A stretch of DNA of 6,022 nt from an uncultured Actinomycetes bacterium (GTDB lineage Bacteria > Actinomycetota > Actinomycetes > S36-B12), in the NCBI GenBank assembly GCA_937876275.1, contig CALFIA010000145.1, positions 1 through 6,022 on the forward strand, read 5' to 3'. Below the pieces are notes generated by a model. That model saw only the letters and a list, made by a program, of their open reading frames with translations. It did not search any database and was not told the DNA's origin. Every line of letters starts with the position of its first letter. Position 1 is the stretch's first letter. Both the position numbers and the translations under genes were made by a program. This document shows positions 1-5,819 of this stretch, one piece after another.

Positions 1-1
1 C

Positions 2-244
2 GGCGCGCTGATCGCGGCGGCGGTGGACGGCGGCGTGAAGCATTTCATTTTCTCCTCGACCGCCGCGACGTATGGCATTCCCGAAGTCTCGCCCGTGACC
101 GAGGACAGCCCCAAGCTGCCGATCAATCCCTATGGCATGTCCAAGCTGATGACCGAGCACATGCTGAAAGACACGGCCGCCGCCCATCCGCTGAACTACT
201 GCGCCTTGCGCTATTTCAACGTGGCCGGCGCCGATCCGCAGGGG
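2..244 (+). CDS. galE: UDP-glucose 4-epimerase, internal fragment (both ends missing)
   Basis: This is an internal piece of a short-chain dehydrogenase/reductase of the GalE family, which interconverts UDP-glucose and UDP-galactose in the cytoplasm using bound NAD. The frame is already open at base 2. The visible landmarks are the core strand KHFIFSSTAATYG, which carries the catalytic Ser/Thr region, then INPYGMSKLMTEHML, which holds the catalytic Tyr-x3-Lys pair (YGMSK), then YCALRYFNVAGADPQG, the conserved GalE segment that precedes the substrate-binding part. The Rossmann NAD-binding N-terminus lies before the window. After ADPQG the GalE pattern (usually RTGQS and onward) breaks down, and the frame runs through unrelated sequence to a stop at 305-307. 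About 80 residues of a usual 330 or so are present, so this cannot be a working enzyme as drawn. I infer that the break is a join (see the junction entry), not natural decay, because the coding pattern is intact up to it. Confidence 0.85.
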
Positions 245-258
245 ATCGGGACCGGGCA
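236..258. other. abrupt junction between galE and the lipoprotein gene
   Basis: GalE homology on the plus strand stops at about base 244, and an unrelated minus-strand lipoprotein reading frame occupies the bases just beyond. Both genes lose their 3' ends here, so they meet tail to tail with no stop codon, terminator, repeat or transposon end between them. The bases ACCGGGCAA near 248-256 would also fit the expected GalE continuation (Thr-Gly-Gln). The two parents may therefore share a few bases at the break, and its exact position is uncertain by about 10 bases. An assembly or amplification chimera is the simplest reading; a deletion or inversion in the genome is the alternative. Confidence 0.65.
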
Positions 259-412
259 AGGGCGTGATTTCAATGCCGCTGGAGGGCGGGGGCAGGGCTC
301 CGGCTGATCCTGCACGCCCCAGGCCCGAGGGTCCGCAGCCCGCCAGACCAAGCACCAACGCGCAAGCAAGCGCCAAGGGCGCGCGCCTGACAGTCTTGCT
401 GGCGAAACCCAT
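245..412 (-). CDS. lipoprotein N-terminus, probable penicillin-binding-protein activator (LpoA/YraM-like), 3' end missing
   Basis: On the minus strand an ATG at 412-410 is preceded by GGGGAG with six bases of spacing, a good ribosome binding site. The protein starts MGFASKTVRRAPLALACALV, a basic n-region and hydrophobic core, followed by the lipobox L-A-G-C with the lipidated cysteine at residue 26. A Gly/Ala/Pro-rich linker follows (LPPPSSGIEITPLPGPDP). It should therefore be exported and lipid-anchored, probably in the outer membrane because Gly, not Asp, follows the cysteine. Only about 56 residues remain before the junction, so no folded domain can be seen. The LpoA-like assignment (a periplasmic activator of peptidoglycan synthases) is inferred from position: in many proteobacteria such a gene lies next to, and often divergent from, rsmI and yraN. 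The lipoprotein call is strong and the family call moderate. The same frame stays open to base 1, but that part is the complement of galE codons. Confidence 0.7.
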
Positions 413-477
413 GCCCTTCTCCCCAAGCGCCTTCAGCTTCGCCACAGGATAGGCGCCTTTGCGGGTAAATTACGACA

Positions 478-506
478 TTGCGCCCCGGCGCAGTGCGTTC
501 TATATA
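478..506 (+). promoter_or_regulatory. candidate sigma-70-type promoter for rsmI-yraN(-gshB)
   Basis: The divergent gap 413-541 has an AT-rich patch in otherwise GC-rich DNA. TTGCGC at 478-483 and TATATA at 501-506 are separated by 17 bases, and a start site near 513 would leave a leader of about 29 bases before the rsmI ATG. The -35 element matches the consensus in only three of six positions. TATATA is self-complementary and could also serve the minus-strand lipoprotein gene. A repeated TATCGA (505-510 and 513-518) sits at the -10 region. This is pattern matching only. Confidence 0.35.
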
Positions 507-541
507 TCGAACTATCGATCCCTTTTAAAGAACGAAATAGC

Positions 542-1483
542 ATGGATCAGGGCAAACCCAACCCCGCGACCCCCACTCCGTCCAGACCGGCCTCGTCCTC
601 CTACACGGCTTTCGGCATGGGCATGGAGGCTGATCGGCTTCAGCCGGGCCTGCATGTGGTGGCGACCCCCATCGGCAACCTGCGCGACATTTCCTTTCGC
701 GGGGTGGCGACGCTGGCGGCCGCTGACGCGGTCATTGCGGAGGACACGCGAGTCACCAAGACGCTGCTCGCCCATTACGGCATCACCACGCCCCTCATGG
801 CCTATCACGAGCATAACGCCTCGGTGGTGCGGCCCCATATTCTGGCGCGGCTCGAATCCGGCGCCGCTCTGGCGCTGGTGTCGGATGCGGGCACGCCGCT
901 GATCTCGGACCCCGGCTTCAAGCTGGTGGCGGACGCGGCTGCGGCAGGGATCAATGTGGTGGCGGTGCCCGGCGCCTCCGCCGTGCTGGCGGCGCTGATG
1001 GTGGCGGGCCTGCCGACCGACCGCTTCTTCTTCGAGGGCTTCCTGCCGCCCCGCAGCGCGGCCCGGCGCCAGCGCATCGCCGAACTCGCCCCCATTCCCG
1101 GCACGCTGGTCTTCTTCGAATCGCCCCGGCGCCTCGCCGAGACGCTGGAGGATCTCCATGCCGTTCTGGGCGCCCGCGACGCCGCCATCGCCCGCGAACT
1201 GACCAAACATTACGAGACCGTGCGAAGGGGCTCTTTGGGCGACCTCGCAGCCGCGCTCGCCGCCGAAGGCCCGCCCAGGGGCGAGATCGTGCTGCTGGTG
1301 GCCCCGCCCGGGGAGGGCGTGACCGTCATGAGCGCGGAGGATCTGGACGCCAAATTGCGCAAGGCGCTGGCCACCCTCTCGGTGAAAGACGCGGCCTCCG
1401 TGGTGGCGGCGGAGACCGGCCAGCCCCGCCGTCAGGTCTATGCGCGGGCGGTGGAGATCATGGCTGCGGACCGGGACGCATGA
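542..1483 (+). CDS. rsmI: 16S rRNA (cytidine-1402 2'-O)-methyltransferase RsmI
   Basis: RsmI (YraL) uses S-adenosylmethionine to methylate the ribose of C1402 in 16S rRNA, in the decoding centre of the 30S subunit. It belongs to the tetrapyrrole-methylase fold. The 313-residue protein carries the family motifs in order: GLHVVATPIGNLRDIS at 36-51, AEDTRVTKTLLAHYGI at 66-81, LVSDAGTPLISDPGFKLV at 112-129, AVPGASAVLAALMVAGLP at 141-158 and FFFEGFLPP at 162-170. ELTKHYETVRRGSL follows at 219-232 and GEIVLLVAPP at 247-256. A small C-terminal helical domain (about 265-313) ends the protein. The ATG at 542 gives a Pro/Ser-rich lead of about 35 residues before the first strand, longer than in E. coli. 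Its ribosome binding site is weak (AAAGAACGAAA), and in-frame ATGs at 617 and 623 are possible alternative starts. The stop overlaps the yraN start (ATGA), which implies coupled translation. Function is sure; the exact start is less so. Confidence 0.95.
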   Translation: MDQGKPNPATPTPSRPASSSYTAFGMGMEADRLQPGLHVVATPIGNLRDISFRGVATLAAADAVIAEDTRVTKTLLAHYGITTPLMAYHEHNASVVRPHILARLESGAALALVSDAGTPLISDPGFKLVADAAAAGINVVAVPGASAVLAALMVAGLPTDRFFFEGFLPPRSAARRQRIAELAPIPGTLVFFESPRRLAETLEDLHAVLGARDAAIARELTKHYETVRRGSLGDLAAALAAEGPPRGEIVLLVAPPGEGVTVMSAEDLDAKLRKALATLSVKDAASVVAAETGQPRRQVYARAVEIMAADRDA

Positions 1484-1872
1484 GCGACGCGCCCCCGCCC
1501 GGGCGCGACCGGCAGGCGGCGCGCACATTCGGCATTCGCGCGGAATGGGCGGCGCTGGCGCTGCTCACCGTCACGGGATACCGGGTGCTTGCGCGCAATT
1601 TCGTGGCGCCAGGCGGGGAGATCGACCTCATCGCCCAGCGCGGCCAGACCATCGCCTTCATCGAGGTGAAGGCCCGGCCCCAGATGGATCAGGCGCTGAT
1701 CGCCATCACCGAGCAAAAACGCAGGCGCATCGGCCGCGCCGCCCAGGTCTGGCTGCGGCAGAATCGCTGGGCCGCCACCTATGCCCTGCGCGGAGATGCG
1801 GTCTTCATCGCCCCCCGCCGCCTGCCCCGCCATCTGCCCGCCGCTTTCGCGCTTGATCTCATGGGCTATTGA
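1480..1872 (+). CDS. yraN: YraN family (UPF0102) nuclease-fold protein
   Basis: This 130-residue cytoplasmic protein belongs to the UPF0102/YraN family, which has a restriction-endonuclease-like core but no settled function. The expected acidic and lysine residues are all present: Glu22 in IRAEWAALALL, Glu47 and Asp49 in APGGEIDLIA, and Glu62 with Lys64 in FIEVKAR. The last four form the GE-x-D ... E-x-K arrangement typical of metal-dependent nucleases. KRRRIGRAAQVWL at 80-92 matches the basic helix seen in the family. The length is normal. The ATG shares bases with the rsmI TGA (1480-1483), so the two genes are almost certainly on one transcript and co-translated. The same pair is adjacent in many proteobacteria. 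Identity is firm; the nuclease activity is inferred from fold and residues only. Confidence 0.93.
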   Translation: MSDAPPPGRDRQAARTFGIRAEWAALALLTVTGYRVLARNFVAPGGEIDLIAQRGQTIAFIEVKARPQMDQALIAITEQKRRRIGRAAQVWLRQNRWAATYALRGDAVFIAPRRLPRHLPAAFALDLMGY

Positions 1873-1874
1873 CG

Positions 1875-1906
1875 GCGGGCGGAGGCCGTGTCGATGTTCC
1901 GCCCGC
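1875..1906 (+). repeat. 9-bp GC-rich inverted repeat between yraN and gshB
   Basis: GCGGGCGGA at 1875-1883 is the exact reverse complement of TCCGCCCGC at 1898-1906, leaving a 14-base loop. It begins three bases after the yraN stop. There is no T-run after the stem, so it is not a standard intrinsic terminator. The downstream arm can also pair as CCGCC (1899-1903) with GGCGG (1911-1915), so two mutually exclusive hairpins are possible just before the gshB ribosome binding site. It may act as an mRNA stability element, a weak attenuator, or nothing. Confidence 0.5.
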
Positions 1907-1920
1907 AAGAGGCGGGTTAC

Positions 1921-1926
1921 AGAGGA
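1921..1926 (+). promoter_or_regulatory. ribosome binding site that fixes the gshB start
   Basis: AGAGGA lies six bases before the ATG at 1933. The open frame extends upstream to a GTG at 1888, but that start has no comparable site, and the extra 15 residues do not look like GshB, whose family begins with the strand seen from 1933 (MSLKVAVQMDP). Confidence 0.75.
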
Positions 1927-1932
1927 ATCGTC

Positions 1933-2766
1933 ATGAGCCTGAAGGTCGCGGTCCAGATGGACCCTGTCGAGCGCATCAACATCGCCGGCGATTCCACATT
2001 CGCGCTCATGCTGGAGGCGCAGGCGCGCGGCCATGAGTTGCTCTATTACACGCCCGAAAAGCTCTCCATGCGCGACGGGCGCATCATCGCCAGCGCGCAG
2101 TCCGTGACGGTGCAGGACGTCGTCGGCGGCCATTGCACGCTCGGCGACGCCGGGATGATCGACCTTGGCGATGTGGATGTGGTGCTGCTGCGCCAGGACC
2201 CGCCCTTCGACATGGCCTATGTCACCACCACCCATCTGCTGGAGCGGATTCATCCGCAAACGCTGGTCGTGAACGATCCTTTCAGCGTGCGCAACGCGCC
2301 TGAAAAAGTCTTCGTGATGAAGTTCCCCCATCTCATGGCGCCCACCCTCATCACCCGCGACCGCGAGCAGATCGACGCCTTCCGCGCCGAGCATGGCGAC
2401 GTCGTGATGAAGCCGCTTTATGGCAATGGCGGCGCGGCGGTGTTCAAGGTCTCGCGGGAGGATCCGAATTTCGGCTCCCTGTTCGATCTCTTCTCCGTCA
2501 CCTTCCGGGAGCCCTGGGTGGTGCAGCGCTTCCTGCCGCAGGTGACCGAAGGCGACAAGCGCATCATTCTGGTGGATGGGGAGGCCGCTGGCGCCGTCAA
2601 CCGCGTACCGGCCGCCAACGACATCCGCTCCAACATGGTGCGCGGCGGGGCGGCGCGGCCTACCGATCTGACGAAGCGCGAACTTGAAATCTGCGAGACC
2701 ATCGGCCCCGATCTCAAGCGCATGGGCCTGATTTTCGTTGGCATCGACGTCATCGACGGCAACCTG
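1933..2766 (+). CDS. gshB: glutathione synthetase, C-terminus missing at a junction
   Basis: GshB joins gamma-glutamylcysteine and glycine with ATP to make glutathione, the second step of the pathway, in the cytoplasm. The first 278 residues match the prokaryotic GshB family closely. MSLKVAVQMDPVERINIAGD opens the N-terminal domain, LLRQDPPFDMAY is at 85-96 and VVNDPFSVRNAPEKVF at 112-127. The ATP-grasp part follows with VVMKPLYGNGGAAVFKV at 157-173, VVQRFLPQVTEGDKRI at 196-211 and FVGIDVIDG at 268-276. Asp272 lies in the metal-binding GID motif. The family then continues with a Thr-Glu-Ile-Asn metal-binding motif and a final helix, about 35-40 residues, but these are replaced here by NHL-repeat sequence. 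Without that Glu and Asn the active site is incomplete. All 20 arginine codons are CGC or CGG, unlike the sequence that follows. The gene sits 60 bases after yraN in the common rsmI-yraN-gshB order. I treat it as a real gene cut by a join, not as a natural fusion. Confidence 0.92.
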
Positions 2767-2772
2767 GTGGGG
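2761..2772 (+). other. in-frame junction between gshB and the NHL-repeat gene
   Basis: GshB homology ends at Asn-Leu (2761-2766), and NHL-repeat sequence (CDAWHHRVLVW) is in place by 2773. No linker, stop, start, ribosome binding site or mobile-element end lies between. The reading frame stays open across the join, giving one 1933-3585 frame of 550 residues. Arginine codon use changes here: before the join 16 CGC and 4 CGG of 20; after it 6 CGA, 2 AGA and 1 AGG among 21. An in-frame join has a one-in-three chance of arising by accident. A chimeric assembly is most likely; recent recombination is possible. Confidence 0.75.
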
Positions 2773-3585
2773 TGTGATGCCTGGCACCACCGCGTGCTCG
2801 TCTGGGAGGGCATCCCCTCCGAGAACTTCGCGCGACCGTCCCACGCCCTCGGCCAAGCCGATCTCGAGCAGGTCGAGGCCAATCGCGGCGGCGAAGTATC
2901 CGCCTCAACCATGTACTGGCCCTTCGGTTGCGCAGTCGTCAACGACACCTTCTGGGTAGCCGACACCGGCAACCGACGGGTGCTTGGCTGGCGCATTCCA
3001 CCGGGAGGCAGTGCACTCCCCGATCCCTCCCGGCCGGCCGACATCGTTCTCGGCCAGGACGACGACACGAGTCGGCAGGACAATCGAGGAGAGGGCATCA
3101 GCGACTCCTCCTTCCGCTGGCCGCATGCGGTTGCCGGAGACTCCGAGACTCTCTTCATTGCCGATGCGGGCGATCATCGAGTGCTCAGCTGGTCACCTGC
3201 GCCGCGCAACTCGATGACTCCCGCCGACGGCGTGCTCGGCCAGGACGACCTCGCAAGCATGGAGGAGTTCAAGATCAGGCCGCAGGGCGCTCAGCGCATG
3301 CGCTTTCCGTATGCAGTCGCTATGGACGCCGACAGACTCTTCGTGGCCGACACATCGAACAACCGAATCCTGGTTTGGCACGGAATACCGCGAGGTGGCG
3401 TAGGAACCCCGGCTGACACCGTTCTCGGCCAACCCGACATGGACGCCAACGGAGAGAACCGCTGGGCCTCGGTGAGCGATGACTCGATGTGCTGGCCGTA
3501 TGGCCTCAGCATCGCAGGCAACCTCCTCGCTATCGCTGACTCCGGCAACAACAGAGTGATGCTCTGGCAGCTCGCGGAGCGGTGA
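2767..3585 (+). CDS. NHL-repeat beta-propeller protein of a hydrogenase-maturation operon, N-terminus missing
   Basis: About 272 residues form five tandem NHL-type repeats and then stop. Counting from the ATG at 1933, the repeat cores are DAWHHRVLVW (282-291), VADTGNRRVLGW (342-353), IADAGDHRVLSW (409-420), VADTSNNRILVW (471-482) and IADSGNNRVMLW (534-545). Each of the first four cores is followed by a loop with (A/V)LGQ-x-D, at 305-310, 372-377, 434-439 and 497-502, and then by a W/F-P-x-G/A turn (YWPFG, RWPHA, RFPYA, CWPYG). The period is 62-67 residues, longer than the usual NHL repeat of about 40. Such repeats build beta-propellers that bind proteins or ligands. No catalytic motif is visible, and any signal peptide is lost with the 5' end. 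The stop overlaps the hypF ATG by one base (TGATG), so the gene belongs to the hyp operon. From memory, NHL-repeat genes also occur beside some high-affinity [NiFe]-hydrogenase clusters; a hydrogenase-related role is inferred from this context alone. Confidence 0.8.
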   Translation: MGCDAWHHRVLVWEGIPSENFARPSHALGQADLEQVEANRGGEVSASTMYWPFGCAVVNDTFWVADTGNRRVLGWRIPPGGSALPDPSRPADIVLGQDDDTSRQDNRGEGISDSSFRWPHAVAGDSETLFIADAGDHRVLSWSPAPRNSMTPADGVLGQDDLASMEEFKIRPQGAQRMRFPYAVAMDADRLFVADTSNNRILVWHGIPRGGVGTPADTVLGQPDMDANGENRWASVSDDSMCWPYGLSIAGNLLAIADSGNNRVMLWQLAER

Positions 3586-5807
3586 TGCAGCGCAGGGCCA
3601 TTCGCGTCACCGGGGTCGTGCAGGGTGTCGGCTTCCGACCGTTCGTCTGGGGGCTTGCCGCCGAGCTTTTGCTGAGTGGCCATGTGGGAAACGATGCCGA
3701 CGGCGTGTTCATCGAGGTTCAAGGAGACAACACCGCACTCCGGGAGTTCGAAACCCGGCTTCGCGCAGAGGCACCCCCCATGAGTGTCGTCGACGAGATC
3801 ACCGCTGCCGATATCGAGCTGCACGCCGACGATTCTTTCGTGATCTTGACGAGCGTGGACTCTGAGGGCAGCACGTCGATTCCTCCTGACACCGCCGTGT
3901 GCGATGCCTGCCTGGCCGAGATGCGCGACCCCGGCGATCGTCGATTCGGGTACCCCTTCATCGCCTGCACGAACTGCGGCCCGCGCTACACGATCGTCAC
4001 GGGGCTCCCTTACGACCGTCCCTTCACGACCATGGCCGATTTTCCGATGTGCGAAGCCTGCCAGGCGGAGTACGACGACCCGAGATCTCGGCGCTTCCAT
4101 GCCCAACCCACCGCCTGCCCCGAGTGCGGTCCGGCACTATCGATGTCGGTACTCGAGATCGTCGAGCGCCTACGCGCCGGGGAAATCCTTGCGATCAAGG
4201 GGATCGGCGGCTACCACCTCGCCTGCGACGCCCGGAACGCTGCTGCAGTCACTCGGCTGCGCGAGCGCAAGCAGCGCGGGAGCAAGCCCTTCGCCCTCAT
4301 GGTTCGTGACCTCGAGGTTGCCTCGGCGATAGTCGACCTTGATGGCTCAGCTCGCGACCTGCTCAGCTCAGCAGCACGACCCATCGTGCTAGCACGAGCG
4401 CTTGACTCGGATCTGCAGCGGTCGGCCGCACCGGGAAATATCAACGTGGGCGTAATGCTCCCCTATGCGCCCTTGCATCATCTGCTCTTCGATGCCGAGG
4501 CTCCCGACACACTGGTCATGACCAGCGGCAACCTCAGTGACGAACCCATCTGCATCTCCGCACGTGAGGCCGAGGAACGACTGTGTTCGCTGGCGGATGC
4601 CTTCGCTCACCATGATCGGCGCATTCACGTCGCCTGCGATGACTCCGTCGTGCGGGCGATGCCCGGTGGTCCGCAGCCGGTGCGACGCAGTCGCGGCTAC
4701 GCACCGTTGCCGATCCGACTTCCGGTGTCGACCGCACCCGTGGTCGCCGTTGGGGGTGAACTGAAGACCACCGCCTGCGTGGCCCGCGGAGACCATGCCT
4801 GGATGAGCCAACACATCGGCGACACGGGCAACCTGGAGACCCTGCGCATGCTGGAGCGCACGGTGGGCACGCTGTGCGAGCTGCAGCGCGTCGAGCCCAC
4901 GGCGATCATCAGCGATGCGCATCCTTCGTATCTCTCCCGGCGCTGGGCGGAGGAGGAAGCCGCCCGCCGGGGTATCGAGCACGTCACCGTTCAGCATCAC
5001 CACGCTCATGTCGCGTCATTGATGACCGAGCATTCGATCACCTCGCCGATTCTCGGCTTTGCCTTCGACGGCACGGGCTACGGCTCCGACGGCACCATCT
5101 GGGGCGGCGAGTTGCTGCTCGCCGACCTCGCTCACGCTGAGCGCATCGGTCATCTCGCCTCGTTCCCTCTGCCCGGCGGCGACGCGGCAACGCGACACGT
5201 CAGCCGCATTGCCATCGCGCATTTGCGCGCCGCAGGTATTGCACGCACCGACGACCTGCCGGCAGTGCGGGCAACCGAGGGACTCGCGGTGATCGAGCGC
5301 ATGCTCGAGACCAGCACCGGCTGCTCGCCCACGACCAGCATGGGGAGACTCTTCGATGCGATCTCCTCACTTCTCGATGTTCGCCACCTAGTTGATTACG
5401 AAGGCCAGGCCGCCATCGAACTGGAGGCACTTGCTGCCACCGCACCGCCGGTTGAGGCCGCAGACTGGGAGCCGGCCATCGGGAAAGACCTCGTACTTGA
5501 CCCGGCCCCGGCGATAAGGGCCGCAGTCGCTGCCACGCGAGCAGGCATACCTGTCGCCCAGGCTGCTCGCGCCTTCCACGAGGGCCTTGCCGCGGGCATC
5601 ACCCGCGCCGCGACCTTGGCACGTGAATCCCATGGGGTCGAGACTGTCGGCCTGACCGGAGGAGTCTTCTCGAATTCCCTCCTCACGGCCGCTTGTCAGG
5701 CCAGACTTAGCCAGGAGGGCTTCACCGTCCTCATTCACCATCTAGTTCCGCCGAATGACGGTGGTCTGGCCCTTGGCCAGGTCGCGGTCACGGCAGCTCG
5801 CCGTTAG
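3585..5807 (+). CDS. hypF: carbamoyltransferase HypF, [NiFe]-hydrogenase maturation
   Basis: HypF takes carbamoyl phosphate, makes carbamoyl-adenylate and passes the carbamoyl group to the C-terminal cysteine of HypE. There it is dehydrated to the thiocyanate that gives the CN ligands of the hydrogenase iron. The 740-residue protein is full length and has all family domains. Residues 1-90 are an acylphosphatase domain with VVQGVGFRPF at 11-20 (Arg18) and Asn36. A double zinc-finger follows with cysteines 106/109, 128/131, 156/159 and 178/181 (CX2C-X18-CX2C-X24-CX2C-X18-CX2C). The YrdC-like nucleotide-binding domain runs from about 190 to 375 (KQRGSKPFALMV, VMTSGNLSDEP). The Kae1-like domain runs from about 385 to the end, with the metal-binding HHHAH at 471-475, FAFDGTGYGSDGTIWGGELL at 492-511, GLTGGVFSN at 689-697 and PPNDGGLALGQ at 722-732. 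I chose the ATG at 3585, which has GGAG five bases upstream; the adjacent GTG at 3582 would add one residue. It overlaps the NHL stop and is followed 12 bases later by hypC. Confidence 0.97.
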   Translation: MQRRAIRVTGVVQGVGFRPFVWGLAAELLLSGHVGNDADGVFIEVQGDNTALREFETRLRAEAPPMSVVDEITAADIELHADDSFVILTSVDSEGSTSIPPDTAVCDACLAEMRDPGDRRFGYPFIACTNCGPRYTIVTGLPYDRPFTTMADFPMCEACQAEYDDPRSRRFHAQPTACPECGPALSMSVLEIVERLRAGEILAIKGIGGYHLACDARNAAAVTRLRERKQRGSKPFALMVRDLEVASAIVDLDGSARDLLSSAARPIVLARALDSDLQRSAAPGNINVGVMLPYAPLHHLLFDAEAPDTLVMTSGNLSDEPICISAREAEERLCSLADAFAHHDRRIHVACDDSVVRAMPGGPQPVRRSRGYAPLPIRLPVSTAPVVAVGGELKTTACVARGDHAWMSQHIGDTGNLETLRMLERTVGTLCELQRVEPTAIISDAHPSYLSRRWAEEEAARRGIEHVTVQHHHAHVASLMTEHSITSPILGFAFDGTGYGSDGTIWGGELLLADLAHAERIGHLASFPLPGGDAATRHVSRIAIAHLRAAGIARTDDLPAVRATEGLAVIERMLETSTGCSPTTSMGRLFDAISSLLDVRHLVDYEGQAAIELEALAATAPPVEAADWEPAIGKDLVLDPAPAIRAAVAATRAGIPVAQAARAFHEGLAAGITRAATLARESHGVETVGLTGGVFSNSLLTAACQARLSQEGFTVLIHHLVPPNDGGLALGQVAVTAARR

Positions 5808-5813
5808 AAGGGA
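5806..5813 (+). promoter_or_regulatory. ribosome binding site that fixes the hypC start
   Basis: AGAAGGGA overlaps the hypF stop codon (TAG at 5805-5807) and lies six bases before the ATG at 5820. A second ATG at 5813 is in another frame and inside this site. The chosen start places cysteine at position 2, which HypC requires. Confidence 0.75.
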
Positions 5814-5819
5814 TGTGCC

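Noticed and set aside
1..244. Extension of the minus-strand lipoprotein frame through the galE region
   Set aside because: The frame stays open to base 1 only because it is the exact complement of galE codons, which happen to lack TTA, CTA and TCA. The plus-strand GalE motifs explain this stretch.
480..491. Small palindrome GCGCCCCGGCGC as a terminator or operator
   Set aside because: It has five base pairs with a two-base loop, no T-run, and sits within the candidate promoter spacer. It is too short to interpret in GC-rich DNA.
512..1528. Minus-strand open frame of 338 codons opposite rsmI
   Set aside because: It mirrors rsmI codon by codon, has a low-complexity Arg/Gly/His-rich product and no ribosome binding site or recognisable motif.
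1888..1932. GTG at 1888 as the gshB start
   Set aside because: It has no ribosome binding site and adds 15 residues unlike the family. The ATG at 1933 has AGAGGA six bases upstream and matches the usual GshB N-terminus.
1438..2856. Long minus-strand open frame (472 codons) opposite yraN, gshB and the junction
   Set aside because: It is antisense to well-recognised genes and spans the join between two unrelated pieces. Its composition (His/Arg/Ala/Gly-rich) is what GC-rich coding DNA gives on the opposite strand.
1933..3585. A true bifunctional GshB-NHL fusion enzyme
   Set aside because: GshB is cut in mid-motif and lacks its last metal ligands, no linker is present, and codon use changes at the join. 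A chimera explains all of this more simply.
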